NCBI RefSeq assembly: GCF_027568395.1
Contig: NZ_JANKZL010000006.1
Coordinates: 348,977 to 412,976 of the forward strand
Length of the DNA: 64,000 nucleotides
Source of the DNA: Aminobacter sp. HY435
GTDB taxonomy: Bacteria > Pseudomonadota > Alphaproteobacteria > Rhizobiales > Rhizobiaceae
Reading direction: 5' to 3'
A model generated the notes under the pieces. It saw only the letters and a list, made by a program, of their open reading frames with translations, was not told the origin of the DNA and did not search any database. The translations under genes and the position numbers were made by a program. This document shows positions 1 to 9,653 of this stretch, one piece after another. The first letter of the stretch is position 1; each line of letters begins with the position of its first letter.

Positions 1-44
1 GCCAACCGCAACAGTTGAACAATGCTTCGCTTTGACTGTTGCAA

Positions 45-66
45 CCTGCGCGGGCGACCGCGCAGG
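45..66. other. Perfect 9-bp hairpin upstream of the histidine kinase
   Basis: The two arms (45-53 and 58-66) are perfectly complementary around a 4-base loop. No T-run follows on the plus strand, so it is a poor intrinsic terminator; it may belong to the 3' end of a gene left of the window or to the kinase leader. Confidence 0.3.
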
Positions 67-137
67 GTTAGAAACTCTTAATGTTAATGGTGTCTATTCC
101 GGCTCGTTAAGATTGTGCGTATGTGTTGGGGTTGCGC

Positions 138-2468
138 ATGCCGGAGCACTCGTCCTTCATCCGTTCTATACGGATCAGATACCTGTCGGGTCTCCTGATC
201 TTCGCGCTGACCTCTGCCGCGGTCATGGCTGCCTTCAGCAATGGCAACGCCTATCGCCGCAGCGTCGACGCCATCGCAACCGAGCTGCTTTCCTTCACGC
301 GCGACCTGCGCAACGCCTCCAACTTCACTGAAACGACCACCTCCGCCTGGCGGCCCGAGACGCGCGAGGCGCTTGCCGCCGCCGCACGCAACCATGCGGC
401 CAGGATCGAGGCAGGCATCGAAAGCCTGACCGCGGCAATCGCCGGGGTGCGCCCCGCAATGGGCGAAAAGTCGCTGCGCGAACTCGACAGCGCCGCCGTC
501 AACGGCGATCTGTTCTGGTCGGCCCGCGACATGGCCCTCAACCTGACCGGCCTGGCTGCGGCGCAGAAGCCGGATGAATGGACCCACCGCGCGATTCGCA
601 ACCAGAACGACCTGTTCGCCCAGCCGATGCTCATCAGGGCGCGCAATGTCATGGAGGAGGAGCGCAAGCTTGCCGAGGCGCGCAGCGACAGGCTGCTGAT
701 GACCGCAAGCCTGCTTTTGGTGCTCGTCATCGGCGCCGTCGCCCTGTGGGTGTTCCGCCCGATGGAAAGCGCCATCCGCAAGGCTTTCGCCGAAAGCTCT
801 GCCTCCTTGGCCAAGGCGGAGGCCGCCGACCGCGCCAAGTCGGAATTCCTCGCCAACATGAGCCATGAGATCCGCACGCCGATGAACGGGGTGCTCGGCA
901 TGGCCGAACTTCTGGCGCGAACAGACCTGACGCCGCGCCAAAAAACCTTCACCGATGTCATCGTGAAGTCGGGCAACGCGCTTTTGACCATCATCAACGA
1001 CGTGCTCGATTTCTCCAAGATCAATGCCGGTCAGCTGACGCTCGATCCGGCACCTTTTGCTCTCGGCGAAGCGGTCGAGGACGTCGCCACCCTGATCTCC
1101 GCCCGGGTCGCCGAAAAGAACCTCGAGCTCATCGTCCGCATCGATCCCAAGCTACCGACCCATCTCGTCGGCGATGTCGGGCGTTTCCGCCAGATCATCA
1201 CCAACATGCTCGGCAACGCGGTCAAGTTCACCGAACGCGGCCACGTGCTTGTCGATGTGTCGGGCCAGCAGACCGACGACATGGTGGCGCTCAAGGTCCG
1301 CGTCGAGGACACCGGCATCGGCATTCCCGCCGACAAGCTGCAGAGCGTCTTCGAGAAGTTCGCCCAGGTCGACGGCAGCTCGACCCGCCGCCACGAGGGC
1401 ACCGGACTTGGGCTCGCCATCGCCGCACGCCTTGTCGACCTGATGCACGGCCATATCGGCGTTGAGAGTGAGCTCGGCAAGGGCTCGGTCTTCTGGTTCA
1501 CGGCGATGTTGCCGGTCTACGAAGCGCAGGAGAGTGGCGGCATCGTCCCGGTCGACGTCACCGGCGCGCGCGTGCTGGTCGTCGACGACAATCCCGTCAA
1601 CCGCGAGATCCTGCTCGAGCAGCTGCGCAGCTGGGGCTTCGACTGCGCCGCCGCCGAAAGCGGCGCCATCGGCCTTGCCTTCCTCGACCGCGCCGCGCAA
1701 CTCGGCGCCAGCGTCGACTGCGTCATCCTCGACTACCAGATGCCGGGCATGAACGGCGCCGACGTCGCCAAGGCGATCGCCGCCGACAGCCGTACATCTT
1801 CGATCCCGGTCGTGCTGCTGACTTCCGTCGACCAGGTCGACTTCGGCCGCATGGTGCTGGATTTCGGCATCGCCGCCCACCTCACCAAGCCGGCGCGTTC
1901 GGCGGTGCTGCTCGGCACCGTCATCGCCGCCGTGCAAAAGGCGCGCGCGCAGAGCTCCAGGACCGAATTCGTGCGCGAGCCCGTCCGGCATGCGCCGCCG
2001 CCCTTCACCGTCATTCGCGGTCCGGCCCCCACCCCCCTGGTCCAGCCGGAGCCGATGTCGCTGCATGGCGAGGCGCTCGACGTTCTGGTGGCGGAGGACA
2101 ACGAGGTCAACCAGCTCGTCTTCGGTCAAATCCTGTCCGGCCTCGGCCTCAGCCACCGCATCGCCGGCAACGGCCGCACGGCGGTGGAGATGTACCGCAC
2201 CTTTGGTCCCAAGCTGGTGCTGATGGATGTCTCGATGCCGGAAATGAACGGCTACGAGGCCACCCGCGCCATCCGCGCCGAGGAGGCCGATAGCGGCCGG
2301 CACACCCCGATCATCGGCGTGACCGCGCATGCGCTGAAGGGCGACCGCGAAAAATGCATCGAGGCCGGCATGGACGACTACCTGCCCAAGCCGGTGTCGC
2401 CGGACAAGCTGGGCGCCAAGATCGGCACATGGCTCAGCGAAAGCATCGAGTTGGTGCAGTCGGCCTGA
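138..2468 (+). CDS. Hybrid sensor histidine kinase with two receiver domains
   Basis: Membrane-bound hybrid histidine kinase, about 776 residues. A first membrane segment lies near residues 15-32, a sensor region of about 150 residues follows, and a second membrane segment sits near 186-205. The HisKA H-box ([15 protein letters not shown]) places the phosphorylated His at 243. The HATPase part has the N-box NAVKF and the DTGIGIP and GTGLGLAI glycine boxes. Two receiver domains follow: LVVDDN with phospho-Asp about 532, and VAEDNEVNQ with Asp 697 in DVSMPEMNG; both keep the acidic pocket. I chose ATG 138, with GGGG six bases upstream; an in-frame GTG at 123 would add five residues. No HPt domain or cognate output regulator is visible next to it, so the signal and the target are unknown. 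Confidence 0.93.
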   Translation: MPEHSSFIRSIRIRYLSGLLIFALTSAAVMAAFSNGNAYRRSVDAIATELLSFTRDLRNASNFTETTTSAWRPETREALAAAARNHAARIEAGIESLTAAIAGVRPAMGEKSLRELDSAAVNGDLFWSARDMALNLTGLAAAQKPDEWTHRAIRNQNDLFAQPMLIRARNVMEEERKLAEARSDRLLMTASLLLVLVIGAVALWVFRPMESAIRKAFAESSASLAKAEAADRAKSEFLANMSHEIRTPMNGVLGMAELLARTDLTPRQKTFTDVIVKSGNALLTIINDVLDFSKINAGQLTLDPAPFALGEAVEDVATLISARVAEKNLELIVRIDPKLPTHLVGDVGRFRQIITNMLGNAVKFTERGHVLVDVSGQQTDDMVALKVRVEDTGIGIPADKLQSVFEKFAQVDGSSTRRHEGTGLGLAIAARLVDLMHGHIGVESELGKGSVFWFTAMLPVYEAQESGGIVPVDVTGARVLVVDDNPVNREILLEQLRSWGFDCAAAESGAIGLAFLDRAAQLGASVDCVILDYQMPGMNGADVAKAIAADSRTSSIPVVLLTSVDQVDFGRMVLDFGIAAHLTKPARSAVLLGTVIAAVQKARAQSSRTEFVREPVRHAPPPFTVIRGPAPTPLVQPEPMSLHGEALDVLVAEDNEVNQLVFGQILSGLGLSHRIAGNGRTAVEMYRTFGPKLVLMDVSMPEMNGYEATRAIRAEEADSGRHTPIIGVTAHALKGDREKCIEAGMDDYLPKPVSPDKLGAKIGTWLSESIELVQSA

Positions 2469-2629
2469 CCCGAATTCGGTGCGGGATCTGCGTTCCGCCC
2501 CTTTATGACTTTCCTATTTCTTCGGGTGTTTGCCTCTCTCGAATACTGATGCGGCGGCTCTTAGCTTCCTGGGCGCACCGGACGACGGCAGACCCTGCCG
2601 CTCCGGCGCGAAACAAAAGGAAGATCTCC

Positions 2630-2809
2630 ATGCTTCGCACCCATATCCCGGACAGGTTCGTCCATTCGGAAATCCCCGACGTCAGGCAGCCCGCCAACGA
2701 TCAGCGCCCGGTCAGGGGCCAGACCGACCCGTTCATGTTCACGCGCCTGTTTTTTGTCACGGCCGTCGTGCTCGGCGGACTGGCGCTTGCCAGCATGCTC
2801 GCGACCTGA
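2630..2809 (+). CDS. Small single-pass membrane protein, unknown function
   Basis: A 59-residue product. The first 35 residues are hydrophilic and proline/arginine-rich; the C-terminal 24 residues form one hydrophobic helix (FFVTAVVLGGLALASMLAT), suggesting a tail-anchored or single-pass inner-membrane protein. The ATG is preceded by AAAGGAAG at good spacing, which supports translation. It lies 160 bases after the kinase and 14 bases before the ptsN-like gene on the same strand, so it may be co-transcribed with the latter. I do not recognise a family. Confidence 0.6.
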   Translation: MLRTHIPDRFVHSEIPDVRQPANDQRPVRGQTDPFMFTRLFFVTAVVLGGLALASMLAT

Positions 2810-2823
2810 CGGCGCGCCGACCA

Positions 2824-3300
2824 ATGAACTTCCATGACGTCATACAGCCCGAGGACGTCATCCTCGGGCTTGAGGTCGACAGCAAGACGCGGTTGCTCAA
2901 GGAGCTTGCCCGTCACGCCGCCCAGCGCAGCGATGCCAGCGCTTCCGACATCACCGCAGCGCTGGCCGCGCGGGAACGGCTCGGCTCCACAGGGCTCGGA
3001 GACGGCATCGCCATTCCGCACGCCAAGGTGCGCGGCCTGGCGAAGCCGTTCGCCGCTTTTGTCCGTCTCGCCAGGCCCTGCCCATTCGAAGCGGTCGACG
3101 ACCAGAACGTCGACATCGTGGTTCTGCTGCTGCTGCCGGAGACATCGCCCAAAGAGTATCTCAACCTGCTTGCCAGGATCGCCCGCCTGCTGCGCGACGC
3201 AGAGCTGGTGGCACGCCTCCGTCAGAGCGACGACACAGCCGCCATCCATCGTCTGCTCGGTGGCGACCCGTCGTTATCTACGGCCACCGCCGCCGCCTGA
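2824..3300 (+). CDS. ptsN: PTS IIA-type nitrogen-regulatory protein (PtsN-like)
   Basis: A 158-residue EIIA domain of the fructose/nitrogen type. The phosphorylated His is expected at residue 66 in the motif GDGIAIPHAKV, the standard active-site context of EIIA-Ntr proteins. Such proteins receive phosphate from NPr (PtsO) and regulate other proteins rather than transport sugar; no PTS permease is seen nearby. Known ptsN genes usually sit beside rpoN and hpf; this copy does not, so it may be a second paralogue. The start ATG at 2824 fits the family N-terminus, although its ribosome-binding site is weak. It converges with the lytic transglycosylase gene 11 bases downstream. Confidence 0.8.
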   Translation: MNFHDVIQPEDVILGLEVDSKTRLLKELARHAAQRSDASASDITAALAARERLGSTGLGDGIAIPHAKVRGLAKPFAAFVRLARPCPFEAVDDQNVDIVVLLLLPETSPKEYLNLLARIARLLRDAELVARLRQSDDTAAIHRLLGGDPSLSTATAAA

Positions 3301-3311
3301 ACGATCAGTCG

Positions 3312-4166
3312 TCAGCGGTTCCTGACGACGATGCAGGAACCGCCGATGCCCCGCAACTTGCCGCAGATGATGCCCGCTTCGGCGCGGTCGTCGGCGCCGA
3401 TACGCACCGCATAGAGGCCGCGCCTGCCGATCGGCGTGCGCACCCGACTGACCACCGGATCGTGGTCGCCCAGAAGCGCCGGAAAGCGTCCCTGGATGCG
3501 CTGCCATTGCTTGATAGCCGCCGAACGCCGGAAGTTGCCTGCGACCTGGATGCCCCACGGCTTGGCGTGGACTGTGGCCATCGCAACCGTCGCCGACATG
3601 ATGATGGGCAGGTTGCGGCAGGCTTCGAGAAACGTCGCCTTGGCATCGAGCGGCCGGTTGGTGCCGGCATGGGTCTTTTCAGAAAAATTGTCGGCGGGCT
3701 CGCCCATGATGTCGAGCACGTAGTCTTCGGTCTCGAGCGGCAGGAACCCTCCCGAGGACAACCAGCGCGTCACCCGGTTCTCGCCGGCATTGTAGGCCGC
3801 GGCCGCCAGCCCGAGATTGCCGAAACCGGTCTTCAGTTCGCCGAGATAGCGCGCCGAGGCCGGAATCGCCTGCTCCATGTCGAACGGGTCGGCAAGGCCG
3901 CGCATGCGTGCCGTCCCGGGCATGAACTGGGCGATGCCTTCCGCCCCCGCCGGACTGACCGCATTGGGGTCGAAACGGCTTTCCTTCCAGATCAGGCGGG
4001 CGAAGAACTCGCTGGGCAGCCCATGCCGCCTGGCATGAGTGTCGATCAGATCGCAGACGCGAGCGACGTGATCCTTCTTGCGCGAGCGTGGCGGGTCGGC
4101 CAGCGCCTCGGCGCACATGGTCAGGGCGACGAGGAATGCCAGTGCAACCCTCGCCGTGACCGCCAT
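3312..4166 (-). CDS. Lytic murein transglycosylase (SLT fold) with SPOR-like C-terminus
   Basis: A 284-residue exported protein. The N-terminal signal peptide (residues 1-23, ending ALA-D) is followed by an SLT/goose-lysozyme domain with the catalytic Glu at 62 in the motif IWKESRFDP, then GAEGIAQFMPGTA and AAYNAG, all typical of family 1 lytic transglycosylases that cleave the MurNAc-GlcNAc bond of peptidoglycan. The last 90 residues (GIQVAGNFRRSAAIKQWQ onward) resemble a SPOR repeat, which in other proteins binds denuded septal glycan; this part is less certain. The start ATG at 4166 lies two bases downstream of the ispG stop (4169-4171), so the gene is translationally linked to ispG. Confidence 0.85.
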   Translation of the reverse strand: MAVTARVALAFLVALTMCAEALADPPRSRKKDHVARVCDLIDTHARRHGLPSEFFARLIWKESRFDPNAVSPAGAEGIAQFMPGTARMRGLADPFDMEQAIPASARYLGELKTGFGNLGLAAAAYNAGENRVTRWLSSGGFLPLETEDYVLDIMGEPADNFSEKTHAGTNRPLDAKATFLEACRNLPIIMSATVAMATVHAKPWGIQVAGNFRRSAAIKQWQRIQGRFPALLGDHDPVVSRVRTPIGRRGLYAVRIGADDRAEAGIICGKLRGIGGSCIVVRNR

Positions 4167-4168
4167 CC

Positions 4169-5422
<1,254 letters not shown>

Positions 5423-5481
5423 GGACGGCCTTTGTAAGCTCGAGGTATCAGCGTCTGAGGTGGCGCGTGCTGGGCGCGATG

Positions 5482-6255
5482 TCAATATCGCAGGTCGCCG
5501 CGCCCGCCAAGGGCGAAGCTGGGCTGGCTGGCGACCACGATGATTTCAGCGCTCATGGCAAGCAGTGGCGACCGGTCCCAGTCGCCGTACCATGCGACTT
5601 CGCCGAAGCCTGCGCCGGCAAGCGCCGTGGCCAGTTGCGCCGGCTCGACGAACCGCAGCGTGCTGGGCGCGATCACGGCATCGCCGTTTCCGAAGCGGAA
5701 ATGGCTGGCGTAGCTGACCATCTGGCCATCCATAGCCGTGACCTCGTAGTGAACATCGACAGATCCGACGCCCGCGATGTCGAGCCGCCGCCGCGTCGCC
5801 TCAGGCGTCCATTGCAGCCACTGCCGACGCGCCGGATTGCGGGTTTCGAAAATGAGGCGGCCATCGGGCGCGAGATGCCGGCGAAGATTGCCGAGCGCCG
5901 CGGATATCGCCTCGTCGCTGAGAAACACCTGGAAGACATGACCGGTCATGACGATCAGATCGAAGCGCGCCTCAAGATCAAGTCGCGCGGCATCGCTTTC
6001 GATCCACTTCACCCTGTCGCCATGCGGGCGCTGCCTTGCGATGTCGAGCATCGCCGCGGCCGGGTCGGCGCCGGTCACCAGATGGCCGCGCGCGGCAAGG
6101 GCCGTCGTCAACAGACCGGTTCCGCAGCCCATGTCGAGGATGGTTCTTGGCTCGGCGCCAGCCATTTCGAGATAGAAGGCCGAGTCGTCGCCCAACGGAT
6201 TCAGCGCGTCGTAGACGGCTGCCAGGCGCGGATCGTGATAGCTGATGTCGGACAT
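5482..6255 (-). CDS. Class I SAM-dependent methyltransferase
   Basis: A 257-residue Rossmann-fold methyltransferase. Motif I is [11 protein letters not shown] (near residues 39-49), followed by [12 protein letters not shown] (motif II) and [14 protein letters not shown]. The C-terminal half is of the type found in small-molecule methyltransferases, but the substrate cannot be read from sequence. I chose the ATG at 6255 ([10 protein letters not shown]); an upstream frame to 6303 adds a basic, unlikely leader. It precedes ispG by 59 bases on the same strand, which does not by itself imply a role in isoprenoid metabolism. Confidence 0.82.
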   Translation of the reverse strand: MSDISYHDPRLAAVYDALNPLGDDSAFYLEMAGAEPRTILDMGCGTGLLTTALAARGHLVTGADPAAAMLDIARQRPHGDRVKWIESDAARLDLEARFDLIVMTGHVFQVFLSDEAISAALGNLRRHLAPDGRLIFETRNPARRQWLQWTPEATRRRLDIAGVGSVDVHYEVTAMDGQMVSYASHFRFGNGDAVIAPSTLRFVEPAQLATALAGAGFGEVAWYGDWDRSPLLAMSAEIIVVASQPSFALGGRGDLRY

Positions 6256-6364
6256 GCGGCAAGAAGTGTCCGAGGCCGGGCGGCTTGTCAATCGAAGCTC
6301 CACCTGTCAGCGCCTTGGCTTAACAGCGCCGGGGATTGCGCTATGATGGTTCGATCCATGGGGG

Positions 6365-6958
6365 ATGCTGCCGATGCCTCGCCTTGCCTCGCAGTCGCTT
6401 GCACTGGTCCTGTGCCTTTTCTCCGCCTGCGACGTTGCCGCGCAGGCCATCGAGCCGGGGAAGGAAGGCGAGCTGGCCAGTTTTGTTTCGCCCCAGGCAG
6501 GTGCCCGCGCCTGCTTCCGGCGCGTCTACGATCAGGCCCACCTCAAGGGCCATCCGAAGCAGGCGGTGACGGAAATGCAGTTCCGCATCGCCTACTACAT
6601 CCATGATCCCGACGAGTTCGCACCAAAAGGCCAGCGCAATTACTATTTCCAGCTGCTGGCGAAGTTGCGCGACACAAAGCAGGCCAAGCCGCTTTCCGCC
6701 ATGGGCGAGTGCAGCCCGACCGCCGACGGCAAGGCCATCTTCTGCGGCGTCGATTGCGACGGCGGCGGCGTCAAGGTCAAGCGCAATGACGCCGGCAAGA
6801 TCCTGGTCGATCTCGAGGCGATCGGCCGCCTGCGCATGACGGCCGATTGCGGCGAGGACGAGGACAACGCCTTCGAACTGACATCAGGAACCGACGACAA
6901 GCGCTTCCTGCTTTCGCAGGTCCCGGACTCCGAGTGTCCCGCCTACGACGATTGGTAA
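6365..6958 (+). CDS. Secreted hypothetical protein
   Basis: A 197-residue protein with an N-terminal signal peptide; ATG 6365 or 6374 are both possible, the latter giving MPRLASQSLALVLCLFSAC. Cleavage after VAAQA is likely; the Cys in FSAC could alternatively be lipidated, but the lipobox is not canonical. The mature part has several Cys (ACFRR, MGECSP, FCGVDCDGGG, TADCGEDED, SECPAYDDW), suggesting disulfides in the periplasm. I recognise the general look of a conserved alphaproteobacterial hypothetical protein but no functional family. Confidence 0.7.
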   Translation: MLPMPRLASQSLALVLCLFSACDVAAQAIEPGKEGELASFVSPQAGARACFRRVYDQAHLKGHPKQAVTEMQFRIAYYIHDPDEFAPKGQRNYYFQLLAKLRDTKQAKPLSAMGECSPTADGKAIFCGVDCDGGGVKVKRNDAGKILVDLEAIGRLRMTADCGEDEDNAFELTSGTDDKRFLLSQVPDSECPAYDDW

Positions 6959-7071
6959 GTCGCGGTTTCGTAAAAATTGTCGGGCGCACGCTTCTATTGC
7001 GCCGCCTTGCGCAAATATGCTGCATGGCAACATGAACGTTTCCCCGTGACCACTGCCAAGGACTTTTCGAA

Positions 7072-7854
7072 ATGAGCACTCGCAAGACCGCAATTGTCAC
7101 CGGCTCGACCTCGGGCATCGGGCTGGCAATTGCCGAAGCCTTCGCCAGGGAAGGCTGCAACGTCGTTCTCAACTCCTTTTCGGACACGCCGGCCGACCAC
7201 GCCATCGCCGAAAGGCTTGCCACCGCGCACAAGACCGAGGCCGTCTACCTCAAGGCCGACATGTCGAAGGGCGCGGAATGCCGCACGCTGGTGGCCGAGG
7301 CGGCCAAGCGCTTCGGGTCCGTCGATATCCTCGTCAACAATGCCGGCATCCAGCATGTCGCCCCCGTCGACGCGTTTCCGACCGACAAGTGGGATGCGAT
7401 CATCGCTATCAACCTGACCTCGGCGTTCCACACCATCGCGGCCGCCCTGCCGCTGATGAAGCAGGCCGGCGGCGGGCGGATCATCAACATCGCCTCTGCC
7501 CACGGCCTCGTCGCCTCGGCCTACAAATCGGCTTATGTGTCGGCCAAGCACGGCATCATGGGGCTGACCAAGACGGTGGCGCTGGAAGTGGCGCAGCAGA
7601 ACATCACCTGCAATGCCATATGCCCCGGCTACGTGCTGACGCCGCTGGTCGAGGCCCAGATCCCCGACCAGATGAAGGCGCACAACATGGACCGCGACAC
7701 TGTCGTGCGCGAGGTCATGCTCGACCGCCAGCCGACCAAGGAATTCGTCACCGTCGAGCAGATCGCGGCGACCGCTGTGTTTCTCGCTTCTGACGCCGCA
7801 GCCCAGATCAACGGCACCCACATCTCGGTCGATGGCGGCTGGACCGCGCAATAG
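7072..7854 (+). CDS. bdhA: 3-hydroxybutyrate dehydrogenase
   Basis: A 260-residue classical short-chain dehydrogenase that interconverts D-3-hydroxybutyrate and acetoacetate with NAD, the step that opens poly-3-hydroxybutyrate degradation. The nucleotide motif TGSTSGIG is at residues 10-17, NNAG at 89-92, and the catalytic Ser142, Tyr155 and Lys159 (YVSAK) are all present. The QHVAPVDAFP and C-terminal NGTHISVDGGWTAQ stretches match rhizobial BdhA. It is followed 24 bases later by the remnant of a patatin-like gene, the usual partner of bdhA in rhizobia, where the pair acts on stored polyhydroxybutyrate and lipid. Confidence 0.95.
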   Translation: MSTRKTAIVTGSTSGIGLAIAEAFAREGCNVVLNSFSDTPADHAIAERLATAHKTEAVYLKADMSKGAECRTLVAEAAKRFGSVDILVNNAGIQHVAPVDAFPTDKWDAIIAINLTSAFHTIAAALPLMKQAGGGRIINIASAHGLVASAYKSAYVSAKHGIMGLTKTVALEVAQQNITCNAICPGYVLTPLVEAQIPDQMKAHNMDRDTVVREVMLDRQPTKEFVTVEQIAATAVFLASDAAAQINGTHISVDGGWTAQ

Positions 7855-7878
7855 CCCCTACCCTCAAAAGGAGCAGAC

Positions 7879-8265
7879 ATGAACGCCATGACTGGAAACG
7901 GCACGGCGGAGGAGACGAAACCGATCAATATCGCGCTGCAGGGCGGAGGCTCGCACGGAGGTCGGCTTCCGCAAGGCGAGTTCCGCGACATGCGCATGCA
8001 CCGGATCGATGCCGACGAAGCATTCGAGGATCTCGTTCCGTCCTCCAAGATCAACGCCGAATGGGCCTTCCTCGAATACTTGCGCGACCTCGGCCGCACC
8101 GCAGCCAGCGACTGGCTGGAAGACAACTTTGATTCGGTTGGCGAGAGCGCCACACTCGACCTGTCCGGGCAATTCGACGATGGCATGAAGCCGATGCGAC
8201 AGCCCTCGGCCGGACGCCGCGTTCGGGAGTTTCTCGCCAGTCGGACCAGGCCGGCGGCTGCTTGA
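7879..8265 (+). pseudogene. Patatin-like phospholipase with internal in-frame deletion
   Basis: The 128-codon frame starts like a patatin hydrolase (INIALQGGGSHG, the oxyanion-hole glycine segment) and then jumps directly to the C-terminal end of the same family (RLPQGEFRD, MHRIDADEAF, SSKINAEWAFLEYLRDLGR). The nucleophile elbow GXSXG and the catalytic Asp of DGG are absent. Full-length bdhA-linked patatins are about 330-350 residues, so roughly 200 residues seem to have been lost near base 7962-7970 without changing frame. The strong ribosome-binding site AAAAGGAG and bdhA linkage survive, so a catalytically dead peptide may still be made. Reading this as a deletion rests on remembered family sequences. 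Confidence 0.78.
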
Positions 8266-8272
8266 GTCACAA

Positions 8273-8298
8273 CCAGCCCGCGAATTTGCTGGGTTTTC
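8273..8298 (+). terminator. Weak intrinsic terminator candidate after the bdhA operon
   Basis: A five-base-pair stem (CCAGC/GCTGG) with a 10-base loop is followed by GTTTTC just after the patatin remnant. The stem is short, so confidence is low. Confidence 0.3.
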
Positions 8299-8519
8299 GC
8301 TGCGCAACCGCAGCGTGCTGACTCTTCCTGCCAGTTTTGTCAGGATGATGTACCGATTACTTTTTCTGACTGTTTCGCGCGGCACATTTGGAGTAGAAGA
8401 CGCCCTTCCCCCGCTTTGCCCCCGCGGCGGATTGAATGCGGCATTGCGCGCTACCATATCGGGACGACGCGCCAAGCAAGATGGCGGTGAGCCGTAACCG
8501 TCCTTAACGGATAACGACA

Positions 8520-9650
8520 ATGTCGAAGATTAGGTTCCATAAGCTTGCAGCCTTGGTCGTGCTCGTCGCTTTTGCGGCCTGGATGGGCACCGGCAAATTT
8601 TCGTCGGTAGGCAGCGCACAGACCTCACCCGAAGAGAAACCCGCCAATGTCGAGCAGCCGAAGGCGCCGTTGCGCACGGTGATGGTGGTCACGCCACCGC
8701 GCGTCGAACATGCTCGCGCCATCCGTGTTTCGGGCCAGACCGAGGCAGACAAGCGCGCCACGCTTGCCACACGTGCCGCCGGCATCATCGCCGAACTGCC
8801 GGCCAAGCAGGGCCAGCACATCAAGCAGGGCGATCTCGTCCTGATGCTTGACGCCGAGGAAAAGACCGCCGCGGTTGAGACCGCTCGAGCTACCCTCGAC
8901 GAGCGTCGCGGCTCGTGGGAAGCCACGCAGAAGCTGGTCAAGTCGGGCAATACGCCGAAGCTCCAGGCCGATGCGGTGTGGTCGGCCTTCACGCTGGCCC
9001 AGAGCCAGCTGCAAGCCGCTGAGGCAGAGCTTGCGCGCAATCAGGTCAAGGCGCCGTTTGACGGCGTCGTCGACAAGGTCAGCGTCGAAATGGGCAGCTC
9101 GGTCATGCAGGGAGCCGAAGTCGCAACGATCCTCAGCCTCGATCCCATCCTCGGCAAGGGCGAGATTTCCGAGCGCGACCTGCACTACGTCAAGATCGGC
9201 GACGAAGCTGAAGTCAAGCTGGTCGACGGCAAGGTGGTCAAGGGCACGCTACGCTACATCAGCCGCGATGCCACCGCACAGACCAGGACCTTCCCGGTCG
9301 AGATCGCCATTCCGAACGGCGATGGCGCCATCCCCGCCGGCATGACGGCCGAGATCACCGTGCGTGCCGAGCCGATCGACGCCGTGATGCTGCCGCGTTC
9401 CGTGGTAACGCTGGGCGAAAACGGCGACCTTGGCATCCGCGCTGTCGACGCCTCGTCGAAGGTGGTTTTCTATCCGATCGACCTCGTAGACGACACCCAG
9501 GACGGCCTCGTTTTGGGCGGCATTCCCGCCGATGCGAAGATCATCATCGCCGGCCAGGACCTGGTGAAGGAGGGCGACCAAGTCAACGCCCAGCCCGCCA
9601 GCGAAGCCGTCATCCAGAAGCTCACAAAAGACGCCACCGGGACGCTTTAA
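8520..9650 (+). CDS. RND efflux periplasmic adaptor (membrane fusion protein)
   Basis: A 376-residue HlyD/AcrA-type adaptor. An N-terminal hydrophobic anchor or signal (residues 6-22) precedes a proline-rich linker. The biotinyl-lipoyl-like halves (TRAAGIIAELPAKQGQHIKQGD and QVKAPFDGVVDKVSVEMGSSV) flank an alpha-helical hairpin at about residues 115-165, and a beta-barrel with the ISRDATAQTRTFPVEIAI motif follows. It bridges the inner-membrane pump to an outer-membrane channel; no TolC-like gene is in the window. Its stop is three bases before the pump gene, so the two are an operon. The substrate is unknown. Confidence 0.93.
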   Translation: MSKIRFHKLAALVVLVAFAAWMGTGKFSSVGSAQTSPEEKPANVEQPKAPLRTVMVVTPPRVEHARAIRVSGQTEADKRATLATRAAGIIAELPAKQGQHIKQGDLVLMLDAEEKTAAVETARATLDERRGSWEATQKLVKSGNTPKLQADAVWSAFTLAQSQLQAAEAELARNQVKAPFDGVVDKVSVEMGSSVMQGAEVATILSLDPILGKGEISERDLHYVKIGDEAEVKLVDGKVVKGTLRYISRDATAQTRTFPVEIAIPNGDGAIPAGMTAEITVRAEPIDAVMLPRSVVTLGENGDLGIRAVDASSKVVFYPIDLVDDTQDGLVLGGIPADAKIIIAGQDLVKEGDQVNAQPASEAVIQKLTKDATGTL

Positions 9651-9653
9651 CCC

